Notes: a model not told the origin generated them from the letters alone. DNA of 64,000 nt from Microbacterium sp. SL75 (GCF_026625865.1 NZ_CP113067.1:992001-1056000), one strand, 5' to 3'. Shown: positions 16,297-25,272, counted from the stretch's first letter. Program-made: numbers and translations.

Positions 16297-18798
16297 ATGA
16301 GCACGGGCAGCGCTGCGCCGCGAGTCGCACCGGCCCGAGGCGCTTCGATCAACGACCTTCTGGCGGCGATCTCGTCGGGTCACCGCCCCGACGTCGATGA
16401 GACCGAGGCGCTGTTGGGCGCCCCGCTCCCTGCGCTCTTGCGCGTCGCCTCGGCCCTGCGCGACGAGGGTCTCGACCGCGCCGGGCGCCACCGCGTCATC
16501 ACGTACTCGCGCAAGGTGTTCGTCCCGCTCACCACGCTGTGCCGCGACCGGTGCCACTACTGCGTCTTCGTCGACACCCCCGGTCAGCTGAGCCTGCTGC
16601 GCAAGCCGGCGTACATGAGCCCCGAGCAGGTGCTCTCCGTCGTGCGCCAGGGTCAGGCTCTCGGCTGCAAAGAGGCGCTCCTCACCCTCGGCGACCGCCC
16701 GGAAGAGCGCTGGCCCGAAGCCCGCGCCTGGCTGGACGATCACGGTTTCGCCTCGACCATCGACTACGTCGCGCACATCGCCCGACTCATCACCGCCGAG
16801 ACCGGCATGCTCGTGCACGCCAACCCCGGCGTCATGCACCCCGACGAGCTCGCCGCCCTCCGCCCGGTGTCGCCGTCGATGGGCATGATGCTCGAGACCA
16901 CCTCGCGCCGGCTGTACGAGGAGCCCGGGCAGGTGCACTTCGGCTCGCCCGACAAAGACCCGGCGCTGCGCCTGAAGGTCATCGACGACGCCGGGGCCGC
17001 CGGCATCCCGTTCACCACGGGCATTCTCGTCGGGATCGGCGAGACCGTGCGCGACCGCGCCGAGTCGCTCGTCGCCCTGCGCGAGATCGACGACCGGCAC
17101 GGTCACGTGCAAGAGGTCATCGTGCAGAACTTCCGTGCGAAGCCCCGCACCGCGATGCAGGGCGCGCCGGATGCCGACATGCACGACTACCTGGCCGCGG
17201 TTGCCGTCGCGCGGCTCGTGTTCGGCACCGACATGCGCATCCAGGTCCCGCCGAACCTCTCCGACCCGCGCGAGCTGGGGCTGCTGATCGAGGCGGGCAT
17301 CGACGACTGGGGCGGGGTCTCGCCCCTCACCGCCGACCACGTCAACCCCGAGCGACCGTGGCCGCAGATCGACGACCTCGCCGCCCAGACCGCGACCCGA
17401 GGCTTTTACCTGCTCGAGCGTCTCACCGCACACCCCGAGTACGTCGCGGATGCCACTCGCTGGATCGACCCGGCGCTTCGCGAGCCGGTTCTGGCGTTGG
17501 CCGATGCCACGGGGCTCGCGGCCGACGTGATCCCGCGGGGCACCGATGCCCGTGCGACGGGCACGGACGACGTCTCGACGGAAGGAGATTCCGCAGCGGG
17601 AGGATCCCTACGCGCCGAAGCATCCTCCCGTGGCGAATCCTCCTCCCCTCGCGGAGGCGCCCCCGGCCACGACCCCGGGGTGAAGCGGCTGGCCGAGCGG
17701 GCGGCATCCCAAGCCTCCGATCTCGATGACGACGACTGGGTACGACTCCTGCGCGCGGAAGGCGCTGAGCTCGACGAGCTCACCGCGGCCGCCGACGACG
17801 CCCGCCGGTACACCGTCGGCGAACCCGTGACCCTCGTGCAGAACCGCAACCTCACCTCGACGGGGTTCCGGCGCGCCGGCCGCACGGGCAGCGGCGAGTT
17901 CGATCTCCAGGACGCAGCGGACATCGCTGCCGACGCCGCGGCCCTCGGGGCCACCGAGATCTGCATCCAGGGCTCGCTCGTGCCCGCCGAAGATCCCGCC
18001 GCCTACCTGGACCTCGTGCGCACGGTGAAGCGCGCAGCTCCCGGCATCCACGTCCACGCCTATCGCCCCGCCGATGTCCGCGACCTGGCCGAGCGCGGGG
18101 GTCTCGGTCTCGACGGTGCCCTCGCAGCGATGCACGAGGCCGGGGTCGACACCGTTCCGGGTACGGGCGTGAAAGTCCTCAGCGAGCGTGTGCGCGCCCT
18201 CGTCGCACCGCTCGATCTCGAGATCGACAGGTGGATCGAGGGGATCACCGCGGCTCATCGGTCGGGGTTCCGCTCGACGTCGGTGTTGTTCTACGGGCAT
18301 GTCGAAACCGCCCAGGAGCGCATCGCGCATCTGCGGCGCCTGCGCGAGATCCAGGCCGAGACCGGCGGCTTCGCCGAGTTCGTACCGATTCCCCTGCCCG
18401 GCGGCGACGTGGCGCTCGTCGAGGGCCGCAGCCCGGTCGACGAGCATCGTGCGATGGTCGCCGTGTCGCGCCTCGCGCTGTCGGGGAGCATCTCGCACGT
18501 GCAGATCCCGTGGACCCGCGTCGGTCGCGAGACGGCGGCCGCGCTGCTGCGCTCCGGCGGAGACGACCTGGGCGGAACGCTCTACGACGGACGCGTCCTG
18601 CCCGATACCGGTATCGAGCACGGGCTCGAGCTGCCGGTCTCCGCAGCCGAGCGCATCGCGCGAAGCCTCATGCGTCCCTTCCGACTGCGGACGACGGACT
18701 ACCGGGTGGCGGTGCCGCTGCCCGACCCGTCCGCCCCGTACATCGAAACGAGCGGGGGCACCCGCTACGCCCTCCCCGCCGACGGGCCGCGCGCGTGA
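16297..18798 (+). CDS. fbiC: FbiC-type CofG/CofH fusion for FO synthesis, with CofH half lacking its Fe-S cysteines
   Basis: FbiC makes FO, the deazaflavin core of F420, from tyrosine and 5-amino-6-ribitylamino-uracil using two radical-SAM halves. The 833-residue chain has the CofG half first, with an intact cluster motif C82-x3-C86-x2-C89 (CRDRCHYC). The CofH half (from ~480) is recognisable by ATEICIQGSLVP, GIHVHAYRPADV, AGVDTVPGTG, GGFAEFVPIPLP and GDDLGGTLYDGR. However, the segment from N518, where CxxxCxxC should stand, reads NLTSTGFRRAGRTGS with no cysteine in any frame. A low-complexity linker (about 425-475) joins the halves. TAGCCT six bases before the ATG suggests a leaderless mRNA. 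Downstream monooxygenase overlaps by GTGA. Confidence 0.88.
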   Translation: MSTGSAAPRVAPARGASINDLLAAISSGHRPDVDETEALLGAPLPALLRVASALRDEGLDRAGRHRVITYSRKVFVPLTTLCRDRCHYCVFVDTPGQLSLLRKPAYMSPEQVLSVVRQGQALGCKEALLTLGDRPEERWPEARAWLDDHGFASTIDYVAHIARLITAETGMLVHANPGVMHPDELAALRPVSPSMGMMLETTSRRLYEEPGQVHFGSPDKDPALRLKVIDDAGAAGIPFTTGILVGIGETVRDRAESLVALREIDDRHGHVQEVIVQNFRAKPRTAMQGAPDADMHDYLAAVAVARLVFGTDMRIQVPPNLSDPRELGLLIEAGIDDWGGVSPLTADHVNPERPWPQIDDLAAQTATRGFYLLERLTAHPEYVADATRWIDPALREPVLALADATGLAADVIPRGTDARATGTDDVSTEGDSAAGGSLRAEASSRGESSSPRGGAPGHDPGVKRLAERAASQASDLDDDDWVRLLRAEGAELDELTAAADDARRYTVGEPVTLVQNRNLTSTGFRRAGRTGSGEFDLQDAADIAADAAALGATEICIQGSLVPAEDPAAYLDLVRTVKRAAPGIHVHAYRPADVRDLAERGGLGLDGALAAMHEAGVDTVPGTGVKVLSERVRALVAPLDLEIDRWIEGITAAHRSGFRSTSVLFYGHVETAQERIAHLRRLREIQAETGGFAEFVPIPLPGGDVALVEGRSPVDEHRAMVAVSRLALSGSISHVQIPWTRVGRETAAALLRSGGDDLGGTLYDGRVLPDTGIEHGLELPVSAAERIARSLMRPFRLRTTDYRVAVPLPDPSAPYIETSGGTRYALPADGPRA
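17580..17655. repeat. Imperfect palindromic (REP-like) repeat inside the fbiC linker
   Basis: About 75 bp in the linker coding region can fold on itself around a centre near 17613. The core is a perfect 9-bp inverted repeat, CGGGAGGAT (17597-17605) and ATCCTCCCG (17622-17630), flanked by imperfectly matching GGAGATTCCGC and GCGAATCCTCC blocks. It is read in frame as Ser/Gly/Ala-rich residues. This looks like an inserted palindromic repeat tolerated in a linker. Confidence 0.6.
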
Positions 18799-20264
18799 GG
18801 ATCCTCGACGCCGCGATCGTCGGGGCAGGGTTCGCCGGCCTCGCCATGGCTGGTGCCCTCCGCCGCGCCGGGCGCGACGACTTCGTCGTGCTCGAACGCG
18901 CCGACGACGTGGGCGGCACCTGGCGCGACAACACCTACCCGGGTGTCGCCTGCGACGTGCCGGCGCACCTGTACAGCCTCGCCGCCCACCCGAACGCGCG
19001 ATGGTCTCGCACCTTCGCCCCCGGCGGAGAGATCCAGGACTACCTGCGCGGCGTCGCCGAAAGCGAAGCCCTGGGCGATCGGCTGCGTCTTCGCACCCCG
19101 ATGCTCGGAGCGCGGTGGGATGCCGAGGACGCAGTGTGGCGCATCGACACCGGCGCCGAGCCGCTCGTCGCCCGTGCCCTCGTCCTCGCGTGCGGTCGGC
19201 TGACCGAGCCGAACGTCCCCGCCATCGCCGGGCTCGAGTCGTTCCCCGGGCCGCTGTTCCATTCGGCTCGCTGGGACCACGACGCCGACCTCACGGGGAT
19301 GCGCGTCGCGGTGGTGGGGACCGGGGCGAGCGCCGTGCAGCTCGTGCCCGAACTCGCCCGCACCGCCGCCCACGTCACGCTGTTCCAACGCACGCCCGCC
19401 TGGATCATGCCCCGGGGCGGCGGCGACATCCCCGCCGCCGAGCGCGATCGGCTCGCCGAGAATCCCGGAGCCCTCGCGCGACTACGGGCTGAGCTCTACG
19501 CCGAGGGCGAGCAGCGCTTCGCCTCGCGTTCGGGCGACGCCGCGGCATCCGCCACCGCCCGTGATGCCGCCGTCGCACACCTGCACGCGCAGGTCGCCGA
19601 CCCTGCGCTGCGCGCGGCGCTCACCCCCGACTACGCCTTCGGCTGCAAGCGCGTGCTGCTCTCGGACGCGTTCTACCCCGCCGTCGCCTCGGAGGCCGTG
19701 ACCCTTGAGCCGACGGCCCTCTCGCGCGTCGACGGCTCCACGCTCACCGCCGCCGGCGGAGAGACCCACGAGGCCGACGTGCTCGTGCTCGCCACCGGAT
19801 TCGCCGCCGCCCAGCAGCCCTACGCCGACCTCGTCCGCGGCGACGAGACGACCCTCGCCGAGCACTGGTCGGAGGGCATGACCTCGTTCGGCTCCACCGT
19901 GGTCGCGGGCTTCCCGAACCTCTTCGTCCTCAACGGCCCCAATGCCAGCCTCGGGCACAATTCCGCCGTGCTCATGGCCGAGGAGCAGGCCGCCTACGTG
20001 GTGCGCGCTCTCGCCGAGCGCGACCGCCGCCCCGACCGGGTGCTGCGCGTCCGCCCCGAGGCCGAGGCGGATTACACAGACGAGATCGCCGCCGCCGCGG
20101 CATCCACTCCCTGGATGACCGGCGGATGCCGCAACTGGTACGTCGACGAGCGTTCGGGGCGGCTGACCCTGCTGTGGCCGGGCACCGTCCAGGCGTTCCG
20201 CGAGCGCCTCACCGGCGCCGACGGGTCGGAGTTCGAACCCGCGCACAGCCCCGTGCGCAGCTGA
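18795..20264 (+). CDS. Flavin-containing (Baeyer-Villiger type) monooxygenase
   Basis: FAD- and NADPH-binding monooxygenase of 489 residues. FAD site GAGFAG at 10-15; DDVGGTWRDNTYPGVACDVP is the typical FAD/substrate region; the BVMO signature FxGxxxHxxxW is F150-W160 (FPGPLFHSARW); the NADP site is VVGTGASAVQ. These match type I Baeyer-Villiger/FMO-like enzymes that put oxygen into ketones or heteroatoms. Start GTG 18795 overlaps the fbiC stop, so it is co-translated with an F420 gene although it uses FAD; any F420 link is context only. The natural substrate is unknown. Confidence 0.85.
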   Translation: MRILDAAIVGAGFAGLAMAGALRRAGRDDFVVLERADDVGGTWRDNTYPGVACDVPAHLYSLAAHPNARWSRTFAPGGEIQDYLRGVAESEALGDRLRLRTPMLGARWDAEDAVWRIDTGAEPLVARALVLACGRLTEPNVPAIAGLESFPGPLFHSARWDHDADLTGMRVAVVGTGASAVQLVPELARTAAHVTLFQRTPAWIMPRGGGDIPAAERDRLAENPGALARLRAELYAEGEQRFASRSGDAAASATARDAAVAHLHAQVADPALRAALTPDYAFGCKRVLLSDAFYPAVASEAVTLEPTALSRVDGSTLTAAGGETHEADVLVLATGFAAAQQPYADLVRGDETTLAEHWSEGMTSFGSTVVAGFPNLFVLNGPNASLGHNSAVLMAEEQAAYVVRALAERDRRPDRVLRVRPEAEADYTDEIAAAAASTPWMTGGCRNWYVDERSGRLTLLWPGTVQAFRERLTGADGSEFEPAHSPVRS

Positions 20265-20283
20265 CACATAAGAGGAGCCACCC

Positions 20284-21294
20284 ATGAGCATTCCCCTCAG
20301 ATTCGGTTACAAGGCCTCGAGCGAGCAGTTCGGGCCGAACGAGCTACTCGACTTCGGGGTGCTCGCCGAGAAGATGGGCTTCGACTCCGTCTTCCTCTCC
20401 GATCACCTGCAGCCGTGGATGCACGACGGCGGTCACGCCCCCAACGCCCTCCCCTGGCTCGGTGCCCTCGGTGCGCGCACCGAGCGCGTCATCATCGGAA
20501 CCTCGGTGCTGACCCCGACCTTCCGCTACCACCCGGGCGTCATCGCGCAGGTGTTCGCGACCCTCGGCGTGATGTACCCCGGCCGCGTCGTGCTCGGCGT
20601 CGGTACGGGCGAGGCCCTCAACGAGGTCACGCTCGGTCTTGAGTGGCCCGAGCCGCCCGAGCGCTTCCAGCGACTCAAAGAGGCGATCGCGATCATCAAC
20701 GAGCTGTGGGCCGGCGAACGCGTCACCTACGAGGGCACCTACTACTCGGTCAAGGACGCCACGATCTACGACCGCCCCGAGCAGAAGGTGCCGATCTACA
20801 TCGGAGCCTCGGGCCCCGCCGCCACGCGCCTGGCCGGCCGCATCGCCGAGGGATACATCACCACGAGCGGCAAGGATCCCGAGCTCTACACCGACAAGCT
20901 CCTCCCCGCCCTCGACGACGGCCTCGCCAAGGCGGGCCGCACGCGCGACGACGTCGACACCCTCATGGAGGTGAAGGTGTCGTACCACCCCGATCACGAC
21001 ACCGCGATGGAGAAGACGCGCTTCTGGGCGCCGCTCGCCCTCACCGCCGAAGAGAAGATGAGCGTCCACGACCCCATCGAGATGCAGCGGCTCGCAAACG
21101 AGCTGCCGATCGAGCGGGCGGCGTCGCGCTTCATCGTCTCGACCGACCCCGACGAGCACGTCGAGCGCATCGCGCAGTACGTCGACCTCGGCTTCCGCCA
21201 CCTCGTGTTCCACGACCCCGGCCACGACCAGGAGCAGTTCCTGCGCATGTACGGCGAGGAGATCCTCCCTCGCCTGCGCAAGCGGTTCAGCTGA
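20284..21294 (+). CDS. fgd: F420-dependent glucose-6-phosphate dehydrogenase
   Basis: Luciferase-like TIM-barrel enzyme that oxidises glucose-6-phosphate and reduces F420 to F420H2, the main source of reduced F420 in actinobacteria. Its 336 residues equal the length of mycobacterial FGD1. Active-site residues known from FGD1 are in place: H41 and W45 in SDHLQPW and E110 in GTGEALNE. A strong AAGAGGAG ribosome site lies 7 bases upstream. It follows the monooxygenase by 19 bp and completes the fbiC-monooxygenase-fgd operon, which ends at a hairpin at 21338. Confidence 0.95.
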   Translation: MSIPLRFGYKASSEQFGPNELLDFGVLAEKMGFDSVFLSDHLQPWMHDGGHAPNALPWLGALGARTERVIIGTSVLTPTFRYHPGVIAQVFATLGVMYPGRVVLGVGTGEALNEVTLGLEWPEPPERFQRLKEAIAIINELWAGERVTYEGTYYSVKDATIYDRPEQKVPIYIGASGPAATRLAGRIAEGYITTSGKDPELYTDKLLPALDDGLAKAGRTRDDVDTLMEVKVSYHPDHDTAMEKTRFWAPLALTAEEKMSVHDPIEMQRLANELPIERAASRFIVSTDPDEHVERIAQYVDLGFRHLVFHDPGHDQEQFLRMYGEEILPRLRKRFS

Positions 21295-21337
21295 GGCGGG
21301 CGGCGGGGCTGGCCGTGCATCTTTTGCGGCACCCCGC

Positions 21338-21364
21338 TACCCCCGCGCGGAAATGTCGGGGGTA
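21338..21364. terminator. Hairpin after fgd
   Basis: An 8-bp perfect inverted repeat, TACCCCCG (21338-21345) and CGGGGGTA (21357-21364), with an 11-base loop. It lies 43 bp after fgd and before cofC. The in-frame ATG at 21353 sits inside its loop, which argues for a cofC start further down. Confidence 0.5.
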
Positions 21365-21373
21365 CGGCACACA

Positions 21374-22018
21374 ATGGAGGCAATGAGCACCCCCGACACC
21401 TCCGGCTGGACGATCGTCGTCCCGGTGAAACCCGCCGCGGTCGGCAAGACGCGTCTCACCGACGTCGGTACCGACCGCGAGGCCCTCGCGCGCGCCATCG
21501 CGCTCGACACCATCACCGCCGCAGCCGCCGCCGATCTGGTGTCACGCGTCATCGTCGTCACCGACGACGAGGGCGTCCGCGCCGAGTTCCGCCGCTCGCG
21601 CACCGTCGAAGTCGTGCCCGAGGGCGACACCCGCGGTCTCGACGCAGCCATTGCTTTGGGGGCAGCCGTCGCGGGTGTCGGCTCGCCCCGCGCCGCCCTG
21701 CTCGGCGACGTCCCCGCCCTGCGGCCCGCCGATCTCGACGCCGCGCTCGAGCGCGCGGCATCCGTCGAACGAGGTCTGGTCACGGATGCCGAGGGCACGG
21801 GCTCCACGCTCATCACCGCACGCGCCGGGGCGGTGTGGGTCTCGGCCTTCGGCCCCGACTCCGCCGCACGCCACCGCCTGCTCGGCTGCACCGACCTGAG
21901 CGTCGCGCGCGACTCGACGCTGCACCGCGACGTCGACACCGCCGCGCAGCTCTCCGAGGCCGTGGCGCTGGGCGTGGGGCCGCGGACGGCGGCGGTCTTG
22001 GCGGCGGCAGCGGCCTGA
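21374..22018 (+). CDS. cofC: 2-phospho-L-lactate (or phosphoenolpyruvate) guanylyltransferase
   Basis: CofC/FbiD family nucleotidyltransferase that activates phospholactate or PEP with GTP to form the donor used by CofD. Of its 214 residues, WTIVVPVKPAAVGKTRLTDVG is the N-terminal GTP-binding loop and ALLGDVPALRPADLDAAL the metal-binding segment (GDVPAL). GSTLITARAG and FGPDSAARH match the substrate end. I chose ATG 21374 because TACGGC ends five bases upstream; an ATG at 21383 is the alternative. It lies 79 bp after fgd, near cofD, in the F420 region. Confidence 0.85.
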   Translation: MEAMSTPDTSGWTIVVPVKPAAVGKTRLTDVGTDREALARAIALDTITAAAAADLVSRVIVVTDDEGVRAEFRRSRTVEVVPEGDTRGLDAAIALGAAVAGVGSPRAALLGDVPALRPADLDAALERAASVERGLVTDAEGTGSTLITARAGAVWVSAFGPDSAARHRLLGCTDLSVARDSTLHRDVDTAAQLSEAVALGVGPRTAAVLAAAAA

Positions 22019-22106
22019 GCGGGCTGGGTGTCCGAGCGTTCGACCGCATTCCCGAAATCCGACGAGCGAATCGAGAACCTTTTCCGCGAATCGGACAATA
22101 CCCAGT

Positions 22107-22688
22107 GTGAGCACCCACGACGGCGACATCATCGTGCGGTCCCTGACACACGGGGCCGTCTTCGCCGATCTCTATGACCGGCACCAGCGCGTGGTGCACC
22201 GTTACGTCGGCAGACGCCTCGGCGTAGCCTTCGCCGAAGACGTGACGTCCGAGACGTTCCTCGTCGCCTTCGCGCGTCGGGCCTCGTTCACCGGTGGCCT
22301 CGACGCGCGCCCGTGGCTCCTCGGTATCGCCACCGTCCTGATGCAGAAGCACTCGCGCCTCGAGGCCCGGGCCTGGCGAGGAATGCTCGCGGCCGACATC
22401 GCACGAGTGCACGTCGACGACATCGAGACCGCCGAGGAGCGGATGGATGCCGACGGACTCGCCCCGCACCTCGGCACCGCGCTCGCCGACCTGTCACGCG
22501 GCGACCGTGACGTGCTGCTGCTCCATACGTTCGGAGACCTCGATTATGCGGGGATCGCCGAAGCCCTCGATATTCCCCTGGGAACGGTCCGCTCACGTCT
22601 GAGCCGCGCGCGGCGAAAGGTCCGCGCTGCGATCACCCCGCACATCACCCCGGCTCCGAGCCGAGAAAGAGAGCACCACCGTGGATGA
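22107..22688 (+). CDS. RNA polymerase sigma factor, ECF type (sigma-70 family)
   Basis: Alternative sigma factor of 193 residues. Region 2 spans about 20-85 (ADLYDRHQRVVHRYVGRRLG, AEDVTSETFLVAF) and region 4 about 125-180, with DYAGIAEALDIPLGTVRSRLS as the -35-recognition helix-turn-helix. A basic tail ends it. Start GTG 22107 lies seven bases after GACAAT, a plausible leaderless -10. The following membrane protein overlaps it by 8 bp, the usual sign of a cognate regulator or partner, though that protein lacks a classic zinc anti-sigma motif. Confidence 0.9.
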   Translation: MSTHDGDIIVRSLTHGAVFADLYDRHQRVVHRYVGRRLGVAFAEDVTSETFLVAFARRASFTGGLDARPWLLGIATVLMQKHSRLEARAWRGMLAADIARVHVDDIETAEERMDADGLAPHLGTALADLSRGDRDVLLLHTFGDLDYAGIAEALDIPLGTVRSRLSRARRKVRAAITPHITPAPSREREHHRG

Positions 22689-23754
22689 GATCTCACTGCT
22701 GAACCGCGTCCGGGCCGACGTTCCCGAGCGGAATCCTGACGACGTGATCCGCGGCCGCGCCGCGCTGTTACGCGCAATCGACGCGCCCGCCGCTCCCCCC
22801 GCTCGCCGTCATCCACGCCAGCGGTGGATCTGGGTCGGTTCGGCTGTGGCGGCAACCTGCGCCCTCACCGGGGTGCTCGTGTTCGGCGGCGCCCTCGGCG
22901 CCCCGGTCGGTGCGGACCCCGCCGCAGCGGCGGTATTGGGCTCAGCCGCCGCGGCGGCACGCAGCGTGACGGACCCCGTCGTCGGTCCGGGACAGTACCT
23001 CGAGGTGCGCACCGACGCTCTGTACGCCGCCATGGGCACCACCGAGGCGGATGCCGAGGAGGCCCGCCGCGAGAACGACGGCAACCTCCGGGACGGCGAC
23101 CTGACGACGTTTCTCGAACGCGATCTGCGAGCCCTCTGGGTGCCAGCCGACCGATCAGCTGACTGGATCGAGGTTCGGTGCGCGCGTGAGCCCGTGCAGA
23201 CGTTCGGCCCCCGCTCGGAGACGTTCGCCGCTGAGGCAGGGGGCCTCGAACACGACGCACGTCAAGCGTTCCCGGGAGGAAAGACCGAGAGCGGCTACTC
23301 CGTCGTCACCCTCGATGCCGACACCGCCGCCGCGCTCCCTCGCGACCCACGGCAACTGCTCCAGAAGATCTATCAGGACAACGGGGCTGCCGGACCGTCG
23401 CGCGATGGAGAGGCCCTGGTGTGGATCGCCGATCGCCTCCGGTCGGGAACCGTTTCAGCCGAACTGCGCTCGGTGTTCTACGACACCGCAGCACTCATCC
23501 CCGGCGTCACGATCACCGAGCAGCAGGCCACGCTGAACGGCCGGACCGGCACCGCGATTGGCCGCGACGAGACCGAGGGCGGCTTCCGCCAGGACATCAT
23601 CATCGATCCCGAGACCGGGGCGTTCATCGGCGAACGGCAGGTTCTCCTGCATCCGGTCGCCGACTTGCCAGCGGGGACGGCCACCGGCTCCAGCTCCGTG
23701 ACCACGACGGTCGTGGACGCGGCGCCCGAGGGTACGAGCCTGTGCGGGGGGTGA
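22681..23754 (+). CDS. CU044_5270-type membrane protein, partner of the sigma factor
   Basis: Single-pass membrane protein of 357 residues. A basic cytosolic start (about 1-45, with RGRAALLRAI) precedes one membrane helix (about 48-70, WIWVGSAVAATCALTGVLVF), then ~285 extracytoplasmic residues with GQYLEVRTDALY and TGTAIGRDETEGGFRQDIIID. This layout is that of the actinobacterial CU044_5270 family, which commonly follows ECF sigma factor genes. No HxxxCxxC zinc anti-sigma motif is seen, so anti-sigma action through the short cytosolic part is only inferred. Translation starts inside the sigma gene's end. Confidence 0.75.
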   Translation: MDEISLLNRVRADVPERNPDDVIRGRAALLRAIDAPAAPPARRHPRQRWIWVGSAVAATCALTGVLVFGGALGAPVGADPAAAAVLGSAAAAARSVTDPVVGPGQYLEVRTDALYAAMGTTEADAEEARRENDGNLRDGDLTTFLERDLRALWVPADRSADWIEVRCAREPVQTFGPRSETFAAEAGGLEHDARQAFPGGKTESGYSVVTLDADTAAALPRDPRQLLQKIYQDNGAAGPSRDGEALVWIADRLRSGTVSAELRSVFYDTAALIPGVTITEQQATLNGRTGTAIGRDETEGGFRQDIIIDPETGAFIGERQVLLHPVADLPAGTATGSSSVTTTVVDAAPEGTSLCGG

Positions 23755-23812
23755 GGGGATTGGGGCCCGCAGACCTGCTGCTTCCTCCCACGCTCAGTGT
23801 GACCGTCGCGTT

Positions 23813-24778
23813 TCAGACCCCCAGTGCCGCCTCGGTGATCGCGGCCGAGGTCGCCTCGTCTCGCATCCACAACGGGGCGACCACCGCGCGGATACCGGCG
23901 GTCTCGACGTCCGCGGCCGCAGCCGCATCCTCCTCCGCGAGCAGCCACGCATCGAGCACGCCGCCCGCCGACCGTGCGCCGTAGTGCCGGGCGACTGCCG
24001 CGGCGGAGGTCTCGACCCCGATCGCCGTCAGGCACACGTCGGCCATGCCGCGCACGACCCGCCCGCCGATGATCGGCGAGACGCCGACGACTTTCGCGGA
24101 CGTCTCCCGGACGGCATCCCGAATCCCGGGAACCGCCAGGATCGGCCCGATCGACACGACGGGATTCGACGGCGCGATGAGGACGACATCGGCCCCCGCG
24201 ATCGCCTCGGCGATGCCCGGGGCGGGCACGGCATCCGCGATCCCGGGGTTCTCGAAGGCGCGGGGCGTGAGTTGGGCGCGGTGGCGCGTCCACCACTCCT
24301 GGAAGTGCATTCGCCCGCCGTCCTCGAGCAGCACGTGGGTGTCGACCTCGCTGTCGGTCATGGGGAGCATCCGGATGCCGAGCGGCCACCGTTCCGCCAT
24401 GCGCGCGAGCACCTGGGTCGGGGTGTGTCCGTCACGAAGCCACCCGGTGCGGGCCAGGTGGGTGCCGAGGTCGAGGTCGCCGAGCGTGAACCACGGCCAG
24501 CCCGCGCCCCACGCCTGGAGTTCTTCGTTGACGCGTTCGGTGTCGCCCGCGCGACCCCAGCCGCGCTCGGTGTCGTTCACCCCGGCGAGGGCGTAGGTGA
24601 TCGAGTCGACGTCGGGCTGCAACCGCACGCCCGAGAGCCACAGGTCGTCGCCCGTGTTGACGATGACGGTGGCCTCGGGAGCGTTCAGCCGGCGAAGGGC
24701 GGCGCGGACGCCGAGGGTGAACTTCGACCCCCCGACTCCACCGGCGAGCACGACGACACGGGGCTGGGAGAGAAGCAT
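23813..24778 (-). CDS. cofD: 2-phospho-L-lactate transferase (F420 biosynthesis)
   Basis: CofD/FbiA transfers the phospholactate (or PEP) moiety from its GDP donor to FO, giving F420-0 or its dehydro form. The 321 residues carry the family hallmarks: LAGGVGGSKFTLG at 12-24, NTGDDLW, TLGDLDLGTHL, LLPMTDSEVDTHV and LIAPSNPVVSIGPIL. It is on the minus strand 58 bp from the convergent CU044-type gene. No cofE/fbiB glutamyl ligase follows in this window. The first ~49 codons and upstream bases are duplicated at 27673-27832. Confidence 0.93.
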   Translation of the reverse strand: MLLSQPRVVVLAGGVGGSKFTLGVRAALRRLNAPEATVIVNTGDDLWLSGVRLQPDVDSITYALAGVNDTERGWGRAGDTERVNEELQAWGAGWPWFTLGDLDLGTHLARTGWLRDGHTPTQVLARMAERWPLGIRMLPMTDSEVDTHVLLEDGGRMHFQEWWTRHRAQLTPRAFENPGIADAVPAPGIAEAIAGADVVLIAPSNPVVSIGPILAVPGIRDAVRETSAKVVGVSPIIGGRVVRGMADVCLTAIGVETSAAAVARHYGARSAGGVLDAWLLAEEDAAAAADVETAGIRAVVAPLWMRDEATSAAITEAALGV

Positions 24779-24791
24779 TGGTTCAGTCTTT
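24630..24791. repeat. Direct repeat, left copy (cofD 5' end)
   Basis: These ~160 bases, the first 49 codons of cofD plus 13 bp upstream, recur at 27673-27832 in the same orientation with about eight mismatches. The copies lie 3.04 kb apart and bracket toxin cassette A, its immunity gene and the TNT remnant. Confidence 0.93.
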
Positions 24792-24862
24792 CACCCGCGG
24801 GGCGGATGAAATTGTTCACATGGTGCTGCTCGCTCATGAGGAGAACGACTACGCTCGCGGGG

Positions 24863-25267
24863 GTGACAGACCTCTTCTCTTCGGGTGAAGCCGAGGCGGC
24901 CATCGCCCGGATCGAGCAGCAGGTGGCCGAAGCGCAGGTTCGGGCAGCCCAGGCGCAACAGGTGCAGGCCGACATCGACGCCGTCCGCGCGTCGGCGACG
25001 TCGCCGCGTCGGGAGATAACCGTGACCGTGGATGCCGCGGGTCGACTGGCCGGCATCCGCCTCGCCGACGCGGCTTACGACCTGCGCACCGACGCGTTGG
25101 AGCAGTTGATCGTGGAGACGGCCGGGCGGGCCCAACGTCTCGCCGGCGAGCAGGCGTTGGAGATCTCGCGCGCCGCTTTCGGTGCGGACTCGCCGATCGT
25201 CGAGCGGCTCGCGGGAGAGATCGATCGCGAGCCGCCGTCCGCACCGCCCGCCGGATTCCGGGTCTGA
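24863..25267 (+). CDS. YbaB/EbfC-like protein of T7SS toxin cassette A
   Basis: Protein of 134 residues. A coiled-coil N-terminal half (AEAAIARIEQQVAEAQVRAA...) is followed by the YbaB core in which TVTVDAAGRLAGIRLADAAY is the central hairpin, then helices with LIVETAGRAQRLAGEQ. YbaB proteins form tweezer-like dimers that bind DNA, but members next to ESX genes may act as partners of secreted helical proteins. I chose GTG 24863 because similarity to the cassette B copy (~85%) begins at VTDLFSS, and both copies have TACGCT/TACGAT seven bases before the start. It is 5 bp ahead of the EspC-like gene. Confidence 0.75.
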   Translation: MTDLFSSGEAEAAIARIEQQVAEAQVRAAQAQQVQADIDAVRASATSPRREITVTVDAAGRLAGIRLADAAYDLRTDALEQLIVETAGRAQRLAGEQALEISRAAFGADSPIVERLAGEIDREPPSAPPAGFRV

Positions 25268-25272
25268 GTCCG

